Origin: UBA11986 sp963734955
Lineage (GTDB): Bacteria > Bacteroidota > Ignavibacteria > UBA10030 > UBA6906
Direction: 5' to 3'
NCBI GenBank assembly: GCA_963734955.1
Contig: CAVTJO010000006.1
Location: 419,450-483,449 of the forward strand
Length of the DNA stretch: 64,000 bases
A program made the translations under genes and the position numbers. The number at the start of each line of letters is the position of its first letter. Position 1 is the stretch's first letter. Shown here piece by piece: positions 61,778 through 64,000 of this stretch. The notes under the pieces were generated by a model. That model ran no database searches and had not been told where the DNA came from. It saw only the letters and a list, made by a program, of their open reading frames with translations.

Positions 61778-61996
61778 CTATGCCTTCACAGTGGCCCATC
61801 GTCGCTGGACAGACTTCCAACCGAATGCTTGGTAGGCTGCGGCGATTCCGACCAGACTGTAGACGATGCGGCTCAGAGTAGCGGTGTTACCGCCGAACAG
61901 AGCTGCGACGAGATCGAACTGGAAAATCCCCCAGAGTCCCCAGTTCAATCCTCCAACGACGAGCAGGGCGGCGACAATGACATCGATTGTTTTCAT
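61778..61996 (-). CDS. DUF378 small membrane protein
   Basis: The 72-residue protein has two transmembrane segments: VIVAALLVVGGLNWGLWGIF with the GGLNWGLxG motif of DUF378, and IVYSLVGIAAAYQAFGW. Role unknown. AAGGAGAAG ribosome binding site. First gene after the B12-photoreceptor regulator, 43 bp away. Confidence 0.9.
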   Translation of the reverse strand: MKTIDVIVAALLVVGGLNWGLWGIFQFDLVAALFGGNTATLSRIVYSLVGIAAAYQAFGWKSVQRRWATVKA

Positions 61997-62039
61997 TTGT
62001 ACTTCTCCTTGGTTTGTGATCTATTGATTTGTGGTTTGT

Positions 62040-62972
62040 TTAGTGATGCAACTTGTTTTTCGGTTCAGATTTCTTTTTTGGGCCGGGCTTTAAGCCAAAG
62101 GCGTCTCGTGAGTACGCAACCCCATCCTGAATAGATCGGGCGATATGGTCAAATTTGATATCATGTTCGTCTAACCTATCAGCGTAATTGCCGCCTACGA
62201 TGATCCTTCCATGATACGAGTGTACAAGTGATGCGAGCTTCTTGAGGCGCTCGAGTATTTCGCCCCGATGCCTACCCATTGTTACTGAGAGACAAACGAG
62301 CTCTGGATGTGTGGCCCGAATGAAAGACGCAAGAGTTTCAACTGGAGTGTTTCCGCCCATGTAATGTACTTTCCATCCTTCACACTCCAGGCTGTACGCA
62401 AGGCTACGCAGGCCAAGCTCATGATGTTCATCCTCAATACATGCACACAGAGCAGACAGGCCATTAGAGTCTTTATGATGAAGTTCGGAAGCCATCCGGA
62501 TGAGGGACTCAACAGTTGCGTGGGATCCGGCATGTTCCTGATTGATTTCGATTTCGCCTTTTTCCCACTTTGTACCTATCTCTTTGAAAGCGGGACGAAC
62601 AACTTCATCAACAATCAAGGCCAGGGGGATGTGTTGCCTGTAGAGGTAGAGGAACAGGGTCACGATTCCTTCCCGATCAGCCTGAAGAGCTTCTTCTTTG
62701 AAGACATCCGCAATGCGGGCGTAATTGCGTGTATGAACGCCGACCTCCAATTGCTCCAATTGCATCGGGGTCATAGGGGGCGGCTGTGAACCGGTTGTTG
62801 TGTACCCCTTCGTTTCAGCAAACCGAACGACATCTTTCAACGAGAATTTGCGATGTCCGCCCGGCGTCTTTACACAGGGTATGATATTCTCATCAGCCCA
62901 TCGCTTGATAGTTGTTTCCGCCACGTTTAACATGACGGCCACTTCTTGAGTCGATACCAGGTTATGTGTCAT
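62040..62972 (-). CDS. B12-dependent photoreceptor repressor, CarH/LitR type (MerR family)
   Basis: The 310-residue product has a MerR-type winged helix (STQEVAVMLNVAETTIKRWA, VKTPGGHRKFSLKDVVRFAE; residues 6-57), a four-helix cobalamin-cap domain (about 75-165) and a Rossmann B12-binding domain (about 172-290). The cap shows W136 with E146-H147, the W-x9-EH motif of CarH light sensors, and the B12 domain has E182-x-H184-x-x-G187, the ExHxxG motif with the axial histidine, followed by VHYMGGNTPVE. Known members bind DNA with adenosylcobalamin in the dark and release it in light. It heads the operon that includes photolyase. No good ribosome binding site; the mRNA leader is about 30 bases. Confidence 0.93.
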   Translation of the reverse strand: MTHNLVSTQEVAVMLNVAETTIKRWADENIIPCVKTPGGHRKFSLKDVVRFAETKGYTTTGSQPPPMTPMQLEQLEVGVHTRNYARIADVFKEEALQADREGIVTLFLYLYRQHIPLALIVDEVVRPAFKEIGTKWEKGEIEINQEHAGSHATVESLIRMASELHHKDSNGLSALCACIEDEHHELGLRSLAYSLECEGWKVHYMGGNTPVETLASFIRATHPELVCLSVTMGRHRGEILERLKKLASLVHSYHGRIIVGGNYADRLDEHDIKFDHIARSIQDGVAYSRDAFGLKPGPKKKSEPKNKLHH

Positions 62973-63011
62973 ATAGCCGATTTAGATGATATAGTCGTTT
63001 TAGACGATTTA
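62967..63011 (-). promoter_or_regulatory. Tandem 9-bp repeats, candidate CarH operator
   Basis: Read on the minus strand from 63011 to 62976 there are four head-to-tail 9-mers: TAAATCGTC, TAAAACGAC, TATATCATC, TAAATCGGC; a weaker fifth, TATATGACA, runs into the start codon. They begin inside the -10 box and cover the expected transcription start, the place where a repressor would block RNA polymerase. Confidence 0.65.
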
Positions 63012-63279
63012 ATATACAAAACAGGAATTGAGATGTCAAGGGGTGCCGCGTTTTTTTTGTTATCATCCGGCAAACGGGTAAGTTCTTTGATTTCAAGGTA
63101 CGTCGTGAGTATGGATGGCTGCATGGAAAACTCCCGGGCTACGGTACTATCAAAGAGGTGTGCGGAAAGTAGTCTCGTTCGTCTATTGACCTTCTGGTAT
63201 TGTGGAGAAACAATCGCCACATTTGTAAGTCCTATTTAGTACCGTAATGAAGAGTTAATATTCTCTTTGGAGCTGTCGA
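62973..63279. other. Divergent intergenic region between carH-like and terC-like genes
   Basis: Contains the carH promoter and repeats in its left 70 bp. The remaining 240 bp holds no recognised gene or RNA. A yybP-ykoY-type manganese riboswitch, sometimes found before terC-like genes, was looked for and not seen. Confidence 0.5.
63011..63039 (-). promoter_or_regulatory. Sigma-70-type promoter of the carH-like gene and operon
   Basis: On the minus strand TTGACA (63039-63034), a 17-base spacer and TATATT (63016-63011): one mismatch to the full consensus. Expected start near 63003, within the 9-bp repeats. Confidence 0.72.
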
Positions 63280-64000
63280 ATGTTCTGGATCTATTCCGGT
63301 TTCACCTGTCTCATCCTGTTTCTCCTGGCCCTCGACCTGGGCGTGTTTCATAGAAAGGCCCATGTCATATCTGTTCGGGAAGCTCTGGGCTGGTCGGCTT
63401 TCTGGATATGTCTCGGACTGTTGTTCAGCGTTTTCATTTATTTTGGCTACGAGAACCACTGGCTGGGTCTTGGTCTCACATCCGACATGATGGGATCCGC
63501 TCCCCAAACAATAGAGGGCGTGGGGACGGTGTACAATGACGGGTATTCAGCAACGATGAAGTACCTTACGGGGTATCTGGTGGAGAAGTCGCTCTCCGTC
63601 GACAACATCTTTGTGATCAGCATGATCTTTGCATTTCTGGCGGTTCCTCCCATCTACCAACACAGGGTCCTGTTCTGGGGAATTGTCGGAGCTCTTCTTA
63701 TGCGTGGAGTGATGATCGCCATCGGGGCTGCCATGATCGCGCAGTTTACCTGGATCATCTACGTGTTCGGCGGCTTCCTGATCATTACCGGCGTGAAGAT
63801 GTTGGTGCTGAAAGGGCACAACACGGATCCTCATTCGAATATCATCGTGCGCTTCACCCGAAAGCTGCTCCCCATAACGCAACGGTTCCACGGCCAACAT
63901 TTCTTCGTCCGTGCGGGCTCCAAGGAATCGCACGAGGCACCTGTGCCGGGATCTGAAAATCTCCGGGACGACGTTGTGGAATCCGCACCCGCGGGGACCC
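63280..64000 (+). CDS. TerC-family membrane protein (3' end outside window)
   Basis: The ATG at 63280 follows GGAG by 7 bases and the frame stays open to the window edge (240 codons). Hydrophobic segments alternate with TerC motifs: LIFLLALDLGVFHRKAHV-like start (FLLALDLGVFHRK), YLTGYLVEKSLSVDNIFVIS, HRVLFWGIVGALLMRGVMIA and FGGFLIITGVKMLVL. Family members (TerC, Alx, MeeF) export metals such as manganese. The loop after residue 190 is polar and long. Divergent from the light-sensor gene, with 307 bp between. Confidence 0.92.
   Translation, partial: MFWIYSGFTCLILFLLALDLGVFHRKAHVISVREALGWSAFWICLGLLFSVFIYFGYENHWLGLGLTSDMMGSAPQTIEGVGTVYNDGYSATMKYLTGYLVEKSLSVDNIFVISMIFAFLAVPPIYQHRVLFWGIVGALLMRGVMIAIGAAMIAQFTWIIYVFGGFLIITGVKMLVLKGHNTDPHSNIIVRFTRKLLPITQRFHGQHFFVRAGSKESHEAPVPGSENLRDDVVESAPAGT

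Noticed and set aside
62973..63279. Possible manganese (yybP-ykoY) riboswitch before the terC-like gene
   Set aside because: The conserved core elements of that riboswitch were not found.

Overview
The window looks like part of a chromosome from a free-living bacterium of the Bacteroidota/Chlorobi (FCB) group, most like the Ignavibacteria/Kapabacteria branch. The reasons are a type IX-secretion-style C-terminal sorting tail on a large BNR-repeat protein (reading 'QNFPNPFNPTTVIKF' and ending in a LASGVYLY-type strand), a PorV/PorQ-family protein, carboxypeptidase-domain TonB receptors, and a SUF cluster headed by an Rrf2 regulator. Housekeeping promoters are of the TTGACA-N17-TATATT kind rather than the Bacteroidales type. 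Placement is inference from gene content. No rRNA, CRISPR array, transposase or prophage was seen; one tRNA (Pro, CGG) is present. Layout: 2-2786, end of a YigZ/IMPACT gene, acetate kinase and a 3-hydroxyacyl-CoA dehydrogenase; 2808-3509, non-coding with the SUF promoter; 3510-12026, a ten-gene iron-sulfur operon (Rrf2 regulator, IscS, an uncharacterised Pro/Ala-rich protein, SufB, SufC, SufD, SufS, SufU, SufT-like, SufA-like); 12212-14777, a urate-hydroxylase-type membrane protein, superoxide dismutase, IscX, a LON-domain protein and a 31-residue basic protein ending at a clear terminator; 14826-18223, folP, cdaA, pcm, miaA; 18250-19043, tRNA-Pro followed by what looks like a decayed element bounded by a second, interrupted copy of the tRNA 3' end joined to a GIY-YIG remnant; 19458-28842, an envelope operon (lipoproteins, a TonB receptor, a large exported protein, a PorV-like protein, a lamin-tail lipoprotein); 28943-32732, YciO-type protein, BNR/T9SS protein, response regulator; 32814-42739, der, CoA-disulfide-reductase-like enzyme, upp, rsh, ruvX, mtgA, AlbA_2-type protein, TrmH-type methyltransferase, cmk, ispH; 42920-52440, rpsA, mtaB, a DUF512 radical-SAM protein, a DUF5683-like protein, truA, an amidase, comM. 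The last 11 kb (52565-62972, all minus strand) form a tightly packed gene series headed by a CarH/LitR-type B12 photoreceptor repressor. It continues with a DUF378 membrane protein, a fasciclin protein, a small outer-membrane barrel, a DUF4397 lipoprotein, a class II photolyase, an SRPBCC protein, a lipocalin, a TonB receptor, a CIA30 protein and an SDR/DUF2867 protein. Immediately in front of the repressor lies a strong sigma-70-type promoter whose transcribed start carries at least four tandem 9-bp repeats that are good operator candidates. I regard this as the most interesting system in the window: a light-responsive operon that joins photoprotection to cell-surface proteins. A divergent TerC-family gene runs off the right edge. 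At least ten single-base-type frameshifts interrupt otherwise well conserved genes, including normally essential ones (der, folP). This pattern fits consensus indel errors better than real gene decay, so those genes are annotated as whole loci with the shift position noted.
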